Positions 48,133 to 60,229 of a stretch of 64,000 nucleotides of DNA are shown in pieces. A program made the position numbers and the translations under genes. Each line of letters begins with the position of its first letter. The first letter of the stretch is position 1. Source of the stretch: Antedon bifida (Eukaryota > Echinodermata > Crinoidea > Comatulida > Antedonidae); the NCBI GenBank assembly GCA_963402885.1, contig OY727102.1, forward strand, positions 19,034,001 to 19,098,000, written 5' to 3'. The notes beneath the pieces are model-generated. The model did not search any database. It had not been told where the DNA came from and saw only the letters and a list, made by a program, of their open reading frames with translations.

Positions 48133-51100
48133 TCATGATACAATCTGCAAATAGAATAAAAAATTTATTAATAAAAACAAATATTGAAAATTCAAATTGC
48201 TTAAAGATATATTGTCCCCCTAGACTTTTTTTTAAATTTGTGTTGAATATGCCATTTTAATGTCACATAACAGTTAATCACTTTGACCAAAAACTGGATT
48301 AAAAAAATATATATTTACCTAAAAAAAAAAAGTGTAATTTAAAGCAAAAAATATCTAAATTGTCTGTCAGACAATGATTTCTTTTCTCTTTTTATAAGTG
48401 AAATAGTTATTTGGTTTTTTTTTACAGAACTGAATAACTTTATTAAAACTGCAAAATGGCCTATTTAAAGTCTGATTTTATTAATCTTCATTTTTCATGT
48501 TTTTGGGGGAACATTTAATTTTAATGAAATATTTATTTTTAAATACAAACTTACCGTCTTTACTGTGGTCTTTATAAACTCTTTCTTGTGTTTTAAATCA
48601 AAGTCTGGATACTCAGCATACACTTGCTTGCAAAAAGCCTTCATCGTTATTTCTTCAAGATTAGCATTTTCTAATAGCGTTTCTATTTTTGTTTTCAGTT
48701 CACTATCCTATTAAAATATACATTAGACAATTATTAGTTGTATTTAAAAAATGTACAATAACATTTCTACAATATAGGTTGTACAGCTCTACCGCCTAAA
48801 TTACCAAGGATAACCATAAGCAAATTCATTTACTATCCTTCTTAAAGGTGGCAATCCCGTTCACAACATATACACAAGATGCTCTACATAATAAGTCTTA
48901 TTACAAGTCTTTGGGAGTGGAGTTGTAATTTGTCATTAGAAAAAATCCCGATATATGACAGGACTTGAACCCAGGACCCTTGGAGTGGTAGCCAAGCATC
49001 ATAACCACCAAGCCACAACTCCACTCAACTTCATCGCTAGTTCTTTAAACATACAAGTGTCAGGTTTATCATATCTTCTTTAGATTGTCATTATTCAAAA
49101 CTAAGAATGAACTAAAACGCAAAGGATATAAATATTAATAATTTATGCAGATCAAAGATAAATTGTACTAATGTTTCTAAAACCATTCTGTCTCACTTGC
49201 ATACTTACTGTTGGTGCTTTCTTCTTCTTAATAATTGGCTCACTATCAGAACTATCAGAGTCTGAAGACACTGAAAAGAGATAATTAAATTAGTAAAGTT
49301 AGGTTTGCGGTACACCATGTGTTTTGAAAAGCAAAAAAGGGCCCTCTACAGACCCACGGCAGCCAGCAGATCACTAGAAAACGACCCACTACTCTTTTCG
49401 AATAGTTTACCTAGTTGTTTACCGTGCACTATATTTACACAGGACCAATGGCTTTACATCCCTTCTGAGGGACAAGGAAATGAGAGTAAAGCATTTTGTT
49501 AATCAGCGGGGTGGGACTATACCCGGGAAAAGCCTGGTTCAGGAAAAAAAATGATTGGTAAGCATTTCTTTTAAAAACTCATCTGAACTGTCTAGAGAGA
49601 GGCCTACATCCAGACCAAAAGTCAATACAGGGACTATACCCGTGGATATACCTGTTTGTGAAATCAGACATAAAGTAGGGGGCGGGATTAGACCCGAAGT
49701 GGGATTATACTGAGGATATACTGTATGATATAAACATGCCCACTGTACATACCAACTTCCTTCTTTTTGACCTTCTTAGCTTTCTTTGGCGATGCTGACT
49801 TCTTCGGCGTTTCTAGTTTCTTGGGTGATTTCTTCTTTTCCTCTTTTGGTTTCTTTTTCTCTACTTTCTCCTTTTTCTTGGGAGTTGTAGGTTTTTTTGG
49901 CGTTTCTTTGACCTTTTTCTTTTTAGGAGACTGCAATGTGAAAATACTTTGATAGTGTAGACAGAGCTTTAGACAACCAGGTTTTATAAAAATTTTCTGT
50001 AATATTGCGTGTATAAAAATGTTACATCTACAAATACCTTAACTTCTTCTTCACTTTCATCCTCACTATCCACCTTTTTAGCTGCCTTTTCAGGTTTCTT
50101 TATTTCTGTTGGCTTCTCTTCATCTTCACTATCACTGCTAATACTACTTATACTGCTTATGTCACTAACATCCCCATCATCTACTACTTCCATTGTCTTT
50201 GCTGGTTTTTCCTTTTTCTGTTTTTTGGGCTTCTTTTCAGCTTTCTCCTTACCAGATGCTAAACGTTTTCGTTTTTGAGCCTTCTTCTCTAAAAAAAAAC
50301 AAAAAAAAACAATTACGATCAGTTAGGGAGAAAATGGCAAAATCAGCACGGTGGTCATGCTACAAGAGTTGTCAAAACAATATAGATTATCTGATAAAAC
50401 TCCTAGAAAGTAGGAAGCCTTTTGCCATATTCCCCCTGACTGCTATAACAAAACTACATAAGGAAAATAACTTTTTTTTAAATCTTATTTGCCAATGGAA
50501 ACCTGAAAATATGTTTTTCCCCATAAAAATCGTCATATTTGAGGGGTTATTATTATTATATATATTTGCAACACATAATTTGGGCAGCTTCTACCAAACC
50601 TGCTCTTATGGCAGATGTAGGACCCCTATAAGAGGGACACCTTTGGGACACAACAAAAGAGGTGTCCCCTGAATAAGGGTTGGCTGAAGTGTTAAATCAT
50701 ATTCGTATGTTTCACTGGAAAGAGTGTCACAAAGGAATGGTTCTACTATGGTTTTTTGGAACCAATACTTACTTTTTGGTATTTTTTTACCAGATGGTGT
50801 TGGGTTCAGACAGAAATCCATTATCCTTTTCATAACTACCTCTTTGTTACCGCCACGTTCTAAATCAAGATAACTGCAAAAGTCTCTTAATGCTGTCATC
50901 GTCAACCTAAATAAATAAAATACATACAAAACAAAATCATTATTATTTCATAACGTTCGCCATAGTTGAAAGAAGCATTAATGTCTCAAATTCAGTTACT
51001 ATATTTTGTACAAAAAATAGACTGCCTCTTCAAGTCAGCTGTAGTACAGTTGTTAAAGCTACCCTTGTAAAATAAAGTTGAATAAATAAATATGAATGAA

Positions 51101-54100
51101 TTTACAGGAAAAACTCAACGACAAATATTTTTCAAATACAGTATTCAATTTATATTTAAAAAACAAGAAATGAAAATTGTTTTATTATAAGTCTAAACAT
51201 CATATTTGAAGAACTTAACTAAAAAATGTTGTATAGAGGGAGTGGGTATAAACAAAAATATTTACGTAAAAATTATAATTTACGAAATTTTTCAAATACA
51301 GTATGCAATTTATATTTAAAAACCATACCAAAAAGTCATGAAAAAAAACCCATCATATTTGAAGACCTTAGAGGGTAAACAATTTTACAAAATACATTTA
51401 ATTGTACAATAATTTAGCAAATGTCCTCATATCGCTAGGTAAACAAGTGCCTGTTTAATAAATGTATCTAGTTCCTAATAAATATTTGATGTATGGTTTC
51501 TATTTCATGCTTCACTGATTATCGGGGGAAAAAAGTAGCAAAAGTCAAACTCACCGCACAAGGTACTGTTCTTTTTTGTAATATTCAGAATCGTCCTCAG
51601 TAAAATTGAATCCAGAAAATAGTCGAATGTGTTTCTTTATCTCTGTTAGCTAAAGAAAAATTAAACGTGTATAAAAGGTACATTAATTTAAAGACTTTCT
51701 TTAAAACATTGGGTTAAATCAAATATGTATTATAGTGCTTGAAAATCAAGTTTGTTAATTCGAAACCTCTGAATAAAGACACATAAAATAAAGAAAATTA
51801 TAAGATTAGATTGTTTCATATAGTGTACATTAGCTAGGCTTATTATTACTACTAGTATTACTTCAATAGGATATGATGCTGAGTGAGTGATACTGTAGGC
51901 CACAATAGCAGGCCTAGGCTAGCTAGACAAGTGGACAATAAGTGTGCTTTATAGAGGTTGTTAGAATAAAAACAGTTTCGTTTAGGTACTAAATTCTACT
52001 GTTTCTTCAGATATAACTTGGCTAGTATCTACTAATTATGATATAATTTCTCTACAAAATGAAAGATCTTATAATATCAAAATCATTCTACTGAAGTTAC
52101 TATCATTTTGAAATATTGAATTTTTAGTTTCAATGTAACATTTTATGAGGCAGTCTATAATAAACAGGGTATGAATCTACTAAAAAAAATTTAACTGCAT
52201 AAAAAGGTTAAAGAGCAAAATATAGTTATTACAGTAGAATAATATTGACATGGTCCCAAAATTTGAATAGCTTCTTCTTTTTTTTGTATGGTATTGTTTC
52301 TTATTTTTGATGTTTTATATATTTGTATAATGCTTTATCAATTATGTAAATATTGTGGTTTTAACCATCAGGCTATGTTAAATTATGATGAATTATGAAT
52401 TTTGCAATAAAGACCAATATGACACCTAAATTTATCAATAAATAATGTGTGCTACTAGATATTACCTTGCCTGTTTTACCAAATAGAAATCTGTAGAATA
52501 GCTTCAACTGATCTGCATTTGTCTTTCCCAAGATCATTTCAACTGTAAATAAATAATTCAATTTAATTTTCTGTAATAAATAATCTAGAGGACACGGTTC
52601 TGTACTACTACTGTAGGGGCGTACAATTTACAAGTTTTATATTGTTCTCTCACTCCATAGAGAAGGGCTCATGTTGGTTTTTCCAGGTAAGCTACAGTAG
52701 GTATAAAACAGACTAGTTACTCTACCATTTTGCTAGCCTGTTTAAAAAATAGCCACATTTAAATTATTCTAGTAATACAGTACACATTGTTAGCAACACT
52801 GCAAGACCACCTAACAATGACAAAATTTGAAAAGTGGTTTTACAGACAAACCATAATGTTGGTAACCTCGTCCAAGTAAGAAAACTGATTTAATGTACAT
52901 TTGGCAATTACAAAATCAAGCTAGCCACTGTGTTAAGCTATACACTATCAAACTATTTTGACATAAAAAAAAGTGTGATGTTCCGATATGGTAGTGATAT
53001 ACCCAAATATGGTAGTAATACGACATCATCATGTCCATATATGGGCACACCACACTGTGTTACTTACCTCTTTCCATTTCACCTAGTTTTGTCCCTTGGC
53101 CGTCGACTATTTCAAATTTCTTTTTTTCTGTCGTTTCTTTCTGTTCTAGGCTTAAACGCTCAACCTTCTTTCTTTCTCGTTTTCCTTCCAATATCTGGAC
53201 TGGTCCTTCAAGAGATCCCACTGAAATACACAAAATAATGTTTTGCTGAACACAAGATAAAAACAATACTGTACAATACATCCAGTTCAATTGCTAGTTT
53301 AAACATTTGGAACTAGCTAGCTAACTAGTTAGCCAAGGATTCTTTCCTCCTTTTTACCCAAGAAAACTGTAATTTAAAGAAAAAAATAGTCAAATTGTCA
53401 GACAATGACTTTTTGGTTAAATTTAACTGTTATATGTTGTCTTTTTATAAGTGAAATCATAATTTGTTTCAGTTTTTTTTCTGGAAGTGAATAACTTCAT
53501 TAACACTGCAAAATGGCCTATTCAAAGTCTGATTTCACTTTATCTTTCATGATTTTGGTGGGAAAACACATCTTTAAGTTTCTTTATTAAAAAAATGTAC
53601 AATAAAATGACTGTTACATGGAAGTTCTTCATCACTGTCACTTTCTTCATCATCCTCTTCCTCCTCAACATTCTGGTCTTCCATTTTATCTTTATCTCGT
53701 ATTTCTTCTTCTTTATGCTGCTCTGATTGTATCTCTTTTGATGCTTCTGACGTTTGTTTGATGGCCGACTGTTTTACTGGCGACTTTACTTTATCAACTT
53801 TTCCTGGATTTTCACCATTCGTTTGTAAATCAGTTGTATTCTGTGATTTGATTTCATCAACCTAATATAATAATAATATTAAATGACATTTTTTTGCCAA
53901 CAAATTAAATTACAAAACTAAAACAGAAAAGAAAACTCGGCCTACACTACAATTACATATTAATTATTACATAATAATTAATATGTAGGCCTACAGTAGC
54001 TGGGCCGAGGCTAGGCCTAAACCAAAATAAAATCATTATTAACAAAAAAATTATAATATTAATAATAATATTTAATAATAAACATAATACGTAGCCTACT

Positions 54101-54395
54101 GCTGCTGTTACATGCAATCGTAGCTTGGATCCCATTATAGCCAATTCAATTCTCGGATTCTCAATAAAGTACCACTAGGCCTAGCCTAGGATGACTCTCT
54201 GTACGCCAGCGTACCCGGTGCAAACTTACTTGTCCGCCGTCGACGAAAACAACATGCAGCCGGCTAGGACACGCACAGCCAAAAACACGTTTAACCAATG
54301 GAAATTCATGTACGAAAATGGCTAACTACTATAAATACATGTTCTCTAAATTTGCAACAAACCTTGATACTAGCAGAATTATCCTCGTCAGCCAT
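48133..54395 (-). CDS. DEK: DEK chromatin protein
   Basis: Nuclear DNA- and histone-binding architectural protein. Exons in order: 54363-54395, 53618-53861, 53068-53220, 52466-52542, 51555-51649, 50773-50906, 50038-50288, 49753-49930, 49209-49270, 48555-48707, 48133-48144. They give 463 aa (human 375). An acidic N-terminus (EEEEDDEESDSDEE) is followed by GKRERKKVERL, the pseudo-SAP/SAP region (residues ~145-245, LRDFCSYLDLERGGNKEVVM ... PSGKKIPKSK), a long Lys/Ser/Glu-rich linker with many SPKK/TPKK repeats (exons 7-8), DSSDSEPIIKKKKAP, and the DEK C-terminal domain (410-463, LLENANLEEITMKAFCKQVY). The last exon adds only IVS and the stop, like LIS in human. The extra length sits in the basic/acidic linker. 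Confidence 0.95.
48255..48500. repeat. Dispersed repeat, copy 2 of 3
   Basis: Matches 7222-7445 and 53370-53575 (AATGTCACATAACAG, TGTCTGTCAGACAATG, GCAAAATGGCCTATT). It lies in DEK intron 10. Confidence 0.6.
48903..49029 (-). mobile_element. tRNA-derived SINE in DEK intron 9
   Basis: On the minus strand: box A-like GTGGCTTGGTGG, then box B GGTTCAAGTCC with 35 bp between, and a short body TCATATATCGGGATTTTTTC. The ends share GGAGTTGTG-like words (GAGTGGAGTTGT) as direct or inverted copies. Not a closed tRNA. Confidence 0.6.
49948..49968. repeat. Solo terminus of a family 1 MITE at the DEK exon 8 acceptor
   Basis: TTTGATAGTGTAGACAGAGCT is the exact family 1 right end, with no left end or interior nearby. 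It lies 18-38 bp upstream of the exon 8 acceptor (exon edge 49930) on the transcript, in the branch-point zone. Confidence 0.8.
52936..53060. mobile_element. Truncated family 1 MITE beside the DEK exon 3 donor
   Basis: ACACTATCAAACTATTTTGAC, AAATATGGTAGTAATACGAC and ATATGGGCACACCACAC are family 1 interior. The right terminal repeat is missing, and the match stops about 8 bp from the exon 3 donor (exon begins 53068). The left end has lost CTGTC. Confidence 0.8.
53370..53575. repeat. Dispersed repeat, copy 3 of 3
   Basis: Best match to 48255-48500, sharing AAGTGAATAACTT, AACACTGCAAAATGGCCTA and TCAAAGTCTGATTT. It lies in DEK intron 2. Confidence 0.65.
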
Positions 54396-55099
54396 ATCTA
54401 GATTTTTAAACACACTTCAAGTACTACCGAAAACACACGTTGAAGACTTTTGTATTATTCCAAAATGGCGGTATCGCAAGCGGGAATGTAGACCAATTAC
54501 AAACGCCATACCATGGCGAGTAGGCGTTGATAAGGTTTATCTAAACGATGGCGTCATTGGCTGAAAAACACAGTACAAATTATAATTTCAGTACTGTATG
54601 AGGTTTTTCCAGATAAATATCTTAACAGCAGTAAACAACCACATGGTTAATACATTCTCTTTTATTGTATTCAGATAAAACAGTATGAAGCAAAAAAAGC
54701 TTTGGAACAAGATATCGGCTAAAACATATAGCCTAAAATACAGTTTTTTTTACTATGCAAAGCACACGTCTACAATATGCTTCCATCGACGCTCAGTCAA
54801 CGAGGCTACATTACAGGTAAAATATGAATTATTGTTTTACAAATTTTAATTTAATTCCGGTTAATTAATGAGACACGTTTCAAACCGAGCTTTCACTGCC
54901 CACTGCCCATCAACTGATTCCCCAACTAACCATTAATTAATATATTAATAAATTTAATTTACAATAAAATAAATATCAATAAAATAAGCTATATGAAGCA
55001 TTTATATTAGGCCTTTTTGGTTTATGTAAGTAATATATATTACAATATCAACTTGCCCTATACGATAGATAAAAACGAATCAAAAATGTACAAAATGCT

Positions 55100-55315
55100 A
55101 TAATCAATACTAATCAATAAATATTAATCAATAGCAACCAATCAATAGTAATCAATAATATAAATCAATAGTAACCAATCAATAATAATCAATAATAATC
55201 AATAATATTAATCAATAGTAACCAATCAATAGTAATCAATCAACAGTAATCAATAGCAACCAATCAATAGTAATCAATAAATAGTAATCAATAGCAACCA
55301 ATCAATAGTAGGCCT
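55100..55315. repeat. AATCAATAGTAACCAATC tandem tract
   Basis: About 14 irregular copies of ATCAATAGTA/ATCAATAGCAACCA units in direct order. Confidence 0.85.
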
Positions 55316-55473
55316 AATCAAGTAAAACATCTGGAATGTTTGAAGCGTTAAACTATATAAACAGTGAATAAACTTGTACATAAAAGTGTTCTATATAAAT
55401 AATGTAATTATATATTTACAAACTTAGGTTTTATTAGCCGATTAAATTATGTATTATAGATAAGGAATCTCTT

Positions 55474-55631
55474 AGTTGGTTCCCACTAGGACGAACGCAA
55501 AGACGTAGACGCAACGCAAGAGTTGACCAATGACAAGCGACAGCTTCGAATAATCAATCGCTTGTGATTGGCCAAATCGCTTACGTTGCGTTACGTCACT
55601 GTGTTTCGTCTCTCTAGTGGGAACCAAGCAT
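55474..55631. mobile_element. MITE family 2B copy
   Basis: 158 bp. GTTGGTTCCCACTAGG ... CTCTAGTGGGAACCAAGC. The interior has TTGACCAATGACAAGCGAC and its partial inverse CGCTTGTGATTGGCCAA. Confidence 0.85.
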
Positions 55632-56223
55632 AATGCCTTCAAACCTCCTTGTACGTCATTGTAATAATCAATTAAACATTAATTCTTACGTATTGTTATA
55701 TTCACAGTCAAATTCACAAAGTTCTATTTTGGCAGTGTATTTTAGTGTTTTAAAAGACGATATACTAACTCCACAATATTTTTTTACCAAAATCCAAGCA
55801 CTAAAATATTTACCGATAACTGTGAAATGGTACATTGGTGTTCGGACTGGATATTTATTTTAAACTAGTATTAGTATAGCTAACTTTGGTAAAAGTGTTA
55901 AAACAGTTTTGAAAAAAAAATGAACATTTTTTTTATTTTAAACACGACGCTTACTTGGAACATTATCGGATGGTGCACTTATGCGTAATAATGAGAATCT
56001 GAACTTTATAATATTGATCACTCCAGGCCTATTGAAGCATGAGGTTTGGATTTTAGACTTTAGATTACCATCATTTAGGCTAGCAAATAATTGATGAAGC
56101 GAGAAAATATCAAAGTGTAAGGCCACTTCAGGCCCAAGCCTACTAGGCCTACAACAAACGTTGGGACTGCAGCGGAATTTGTAGTCTCCTGCATGCACCA
56201 GACCACATAGTAGATAGAATGAT

Positions 56224-58775
56224 TTAAGCTTGACCCTTTATAATCTTCAGATATTTTGGTAGATCTTCTGGAAAGCCAACGACCATAAATGGTAGAAGTG
56301 TCGTGAAGAAAGACATTGGAATAAGTCCACCCATGTCCACCTGGCTCAGTTGAACCACTTTCAAAGACGATGTGCCACTTTTAAAAAAGAGAGAGAAACA
56401 AGTTGAGTTTACAACTTTCATTTCAAGTAAACATGTTCTTCTTTGATAAATATGATAATGTCAACAACAACAACAAAAAGAACGCAGAAGACCATAAAAA
56501 AAGCAAAAAAAAAGAAATACAGAATTATGATAAAAATGATTTCATTTCATGTTTTTATATTTCAAAATACAACTGGGGAGTCATTTGTACTAATAATAAT
56601 AAAATAATGTAAAATAGTTTTACTGTAGTAAGTGACCTATAACATAATAATAGCAGAAGATAACAAATTTGTTCTTTCGAAATCCGATACTTTAACTTAT
56701 TGATTATTGAAGGGTCATTTAAGGGAAATATCATCAATATACCCATCTGCGCATCACTGGGATATACTGTACTATACTACTACTAGACATAGTACAGTAA
56801 ATAAATAAGGCCTAAACTGTAATTAGATAAATTCTTACATCACACTTCATAATGAATATTCATGTTTATTTTGTGACGTTTCATGAGGGGTTTCCAGACT
56901 GAGATGACCGAGCGACTTACCCATTATCAACCACTGACATGTGCATGCCAGATGGGTAGCGGGTCGCCCTAATAATGTCTTCTTTTTCTGAACACTCATC
57001 ATGTTCTACTGATTCCATCACGTGAACTAAAGTGTTTGATTCTGGAATGGTCTTCTTGTACGCCATCACCACGAACTCTCTTGGTGAAACAAGACCGACA
57101 CCAAACTTATTCGTCTCTTGTCGAATAATTTTAAGATTCTAGTTTTAACAATAGAAAAAGTTTTATCATAACGAAATCATCATCATAATCATCATACATC
57201 ATCATCCATCATCATCATCCATCATCATCATCATCATACATCATCATCCATCATCATCATCATTCATCATCATTCATCATCATACATCATCATTCATCAT
57301 CATCATCCATCATCATACATCATTATCATCATCATACATCATACATCATACATCATCATACATCATTATCATACATCATTATCATACATCATTATCATAC
57401 ATCATCATCATCATTATCATCATCATCATCATCATCATCATTATCATCATCATCATCATCATTATCATCATCATTATCATCATACATCATCATCATCATT
57501 ATCATCATCATTATCATCATCATCATTATCATCATCATTATATCATCATTATTATCATCATTATCATCATCGTTATTATCATCATCATCATCATTATCAT
57601 CATCATAATATCATCATTCTCATCATCATTATCATCATCATTATCATCCTCGTCATCATAATTTTTGTTAAAAATTATCAGTGTTTATTACCTCTGTAAC
57701 TTCCTCTACCATGGATACCTTCTTCATCTCAGTATCCCATTTTTCTCTCTCCCCTCCAAGCACCTTCGGCTGGGTTACTAACATTAAATCACTCATAGAC
57801 ATATCTGTCGTAAAAGTCATCTTAAACCTAGAGTAAATAGAATATAGTTAGATTATCTGATTAGATTATCTACCAACATATTTCACTATTAAAAAAACGG
57901 AACTAGATAGCTTTAAAGGGGATTTTCTTTATTTAAAAAAATTAATCTATAATTGCATCGCAATTACATTTACACGAAGAAACACGAGCATATCATGCGG
58001 GCTATGAATATTTTAGCATTCACATTAACAATATAGTACACTATAACATAGATACTTACATGTAACCATCATAATTTGAAGAATTCATTCGCTCAATAAG
58101 AACACCATTCTGTTAAATAAAATCAATAACAATTTAAAACATGACCTTATCATCATGACATTATCACCATCATCATCATCCTCACTATTATCATGACATC
58201 ATTATCATCATCCTCATCATCACTATTATCATGACATCATCATCAGCAGCATCACCATCATCACCCTCACTATCATCATTATCATCCTCACTATTATCAT
58301 GACATCATCATCAGCAGCGTCACCATCATCACCCTCACTATCATCATTATCACTCTCACTATTATCATGACACCATCATCAGCAGCGTCACCATCATCAT
58401 CACCCTCATATCACCATCCTCATCATCACTATTATCATGACATCATCATCATTAGCATCATCATCATCATCCTCACTATTATCATGACATCATCATCAGC
58501 ATCATCATCATCACCCTCATTATCATCATCCTCATCCTCACTATTATCATGACATCATCATCAGCAGCATCCTCAACATAATTAACCATCATTATCATCA
58601 CCATCATCATTTCCATAGATCATCATTATCTACTGATCTCAGTCGAACATTGACAACAAGTGAACATACGTACCTTATCCTCTACAACCTCCCAATTTTC
58701 TCTTGTCATTAGATCGTCGACTGTTTGACATAATTTGTCGGCTTTAGCCTGGTAATCAGCCGCTATCGTCGTCAT
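56224..58775 (-). CDS. Small START-domain lipid-transfer protein (STARD4/5/6 size class)
   Basis: Probably a cytosolic carrier of a sterol or other lipid. Exons in order: 58674-58775 (coding part), 58060-58109, 57692-57827, 56921-57138, 56224-56377 give 219 aa, almost all START domain. START hallmarks are ENWEVVEDKNGVLIERM at the N-terminus, EREKWDTEMKKV, VSPREFVVMAYKKT, then RYPSGMHMSVV and SQVDMGGLIPMSFF, ending KYLKIIKGQA. The chosen ATG (58775) aligns with the usual start of STARD5-type proteins. An upstream exon (59497-59656) joins in the same frame and offers an earlier ATG at 59553, giving 251 aa. The exact STARD orthologue is not decided. Confidence 0.85.
57175..57660. repeat. (CAT)n/(ATC)n microsatellite, ~480 bp
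   Basis: Nearly pure ATC/CATCAT repeats with TACATC and TTATC variants, in an intron of the START gene. Confidence 0.95.
58145..58620. repeat. ATC-rich compound minisatellite, ~470 bp
   Basis: Higher-order units containing CACTATTATCATGACATCAT and CATCAGCAGC(A/G)TCACC repeat about seven times on an ATC background, in the neighbouring intron of the same gene. Confidence 0.92.
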
Positions 58776-59288
58776 GTCCAACACACCCAGTCCTCTTGAT
58801 GACGTCGTCAGACACTAGAAACAGAGGCTTGGAGTTTAAACAGCACAAAATATCAAATTAACGTCTTCGACAATAATTTGTGTTAGAGAAATAAACAGTT
58901 TAGCCTTTTTCAGCAACGTTCATGGATCCAACGTTTTAATTAGATGTTTAATACGTCTGTCGTTTTTCGATCATACTTTGTGTATCCATGCACTATTAAT
59001 GTAAACAGCCGATAGAACCACGCCCACTTTGTTCTCATATCGCTATCTTATGAATTTGAATACATAACTATTGGCATGAAATATTCTACACTGTATATTA
59101 ACGGACTTGAATTCATGAAAGAAATTTAAAAAATTGATCTTCGTGTGCTTATCCTCTACAATAGATACAGATTTACCTAGATACATTATTCATGTTCCTT
59201 TAATTCAATAGTGGTATATTATAATGTATACACATAATGTTTTTGTTAATTAGTATTTATTCACATGCAATATCATGATAGAGTACAA

Positions 59289-59439
59289 AGCTCTGTCTAC
59301 ACTATGTGACATAAAAATGTGATCTGCCCATATATGGACATGATGATGTCATATCACTACCATATTTGTGCATATTACTACCATATTTGGGCACATCACA
59401 CAGTTTTTGTCAAGCTAGTTTGATAGTGTAGACATAGCT
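59289..59439. mobile_element. MITE family 1 copy
   Basis: 151 bp. AGCTCTGTCTACACTATG ... TTTGATAGTGTAGACATAGCT before TAA. The terminal repeats carry a few mismatches. Confidence 0.85.
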
Positions 59440-59496
59440 TAATGCTTCGTTCTCATAGGGTTGTCAAAATTACACACGTGGTATTTGAAGACTTAC

Positions 59497-59656
59497 TTTA
59501 TCAACAGATGTACAATCTAGATGGATGGGTGGGAATATAACAAACAGATACATATGTTATGTTCGGTTGCAAAATGAAGTTATCAGTACAATTCCTACAG
59601 GGCTCGTGAAGGTACGTCGCACAATAGCTAACTTTCTCCCAGGGATCCTCTGGGAT
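59497..59656 (-). other. Candidate first exon of the START gene
   Basis: Bounded by CTGCAG acceptor and GTAAGTC donor. Its last 57 bases are open in frame from an ATG (59553) encoding MYLFVIFPPIHLDCTSVDK and continue in phase into the START exon. It could be 5' UTR, or an alternative N-terminus with a weakly hydrophobic leader. Confidence 0.4.
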
Positions 59657-60229
59657 CTGCAGAATAAACAAAATTAAACTGAGGGATATAACCGGTATAA
59701 GTCATAATAACTTAATTTTATAAAATAATAAAAAAAGGCATATCAATTTTGTTTTAGAAAAAATGATATTTATTCGACGTTATTTTGTTGTTTCTATGAG
59801 TCAGCTTACTGATCTTTGATTTCAATACTTCGTATGATTTTGCCCTCTATCTATCTATATCGAATTCATGATTTCTTCCTTCCATCATAAACCACTCGTG
59901 TGGATAGACATGTTCCTGAAATTGGAAATATGTCAATGCAACTAAAGTGTACTATTGCTATAATAAAACAAAGGAAAAAGTAATGTGAATATCAATAAGG
60001 AAACAATATTGCACGCGATTAGTTTCAAAATAAAATTTGAAACCTAAAATTTCCCCAAAAAATTCCAGGGTATTATCTGTTATGATTCCTAATCACGTGA
60101 TATTAATAAGATGTCTAAACTACGTAAATGCCGGTTTAGTGCTTAAAGAACACTGAGGCTGTTAAGTATATACATAAATAACAGTCTCAGAAATTAAATA
60201 TTACGATATTATTGTCTGTATAAATTAAA

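Larger units (their letters stand above)
54396..56223. other. DEK upstream region and START-gene 3' region
   Basis: The first ~170 bp are the probable DEK promoter: AAAATGGCGG (YY1-like) at 54462-54471 and an ACCAATTAC CCAAT box nearby. The rest is AT-rich and holds an AATCAATAGTA tandem tract and a family 2B MITE. No gene recognised. Confidence 0.6.
58815..60229. other. START/collagen divergent intergenic region
   Basis: Contains a candidate 5' exon of the START gene (59497-59656, acceptor CTGCAG, donor GTAAGTC), a family 1 MITE, and the upstream region of the collagen gene. No other gene recognised. Confidence 0.6.

Noticed and set aside
48960-49029. Functional tRNA gene in DEK intron 9
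   Set aside because: Box A and box B are present but no cloverleaf closes, and a SINE body follows.
49305-49730. Coding exon between DEK exons 8 and 9 from an open plus-strand frame
   Set aside because: No homology or splice context. The stretch has repeated GGGACTATACCCG-like phrases.
58367-58552. Ser-rich open frame at 58367
   Set aside because: It is translation of the ATC microsatellite.
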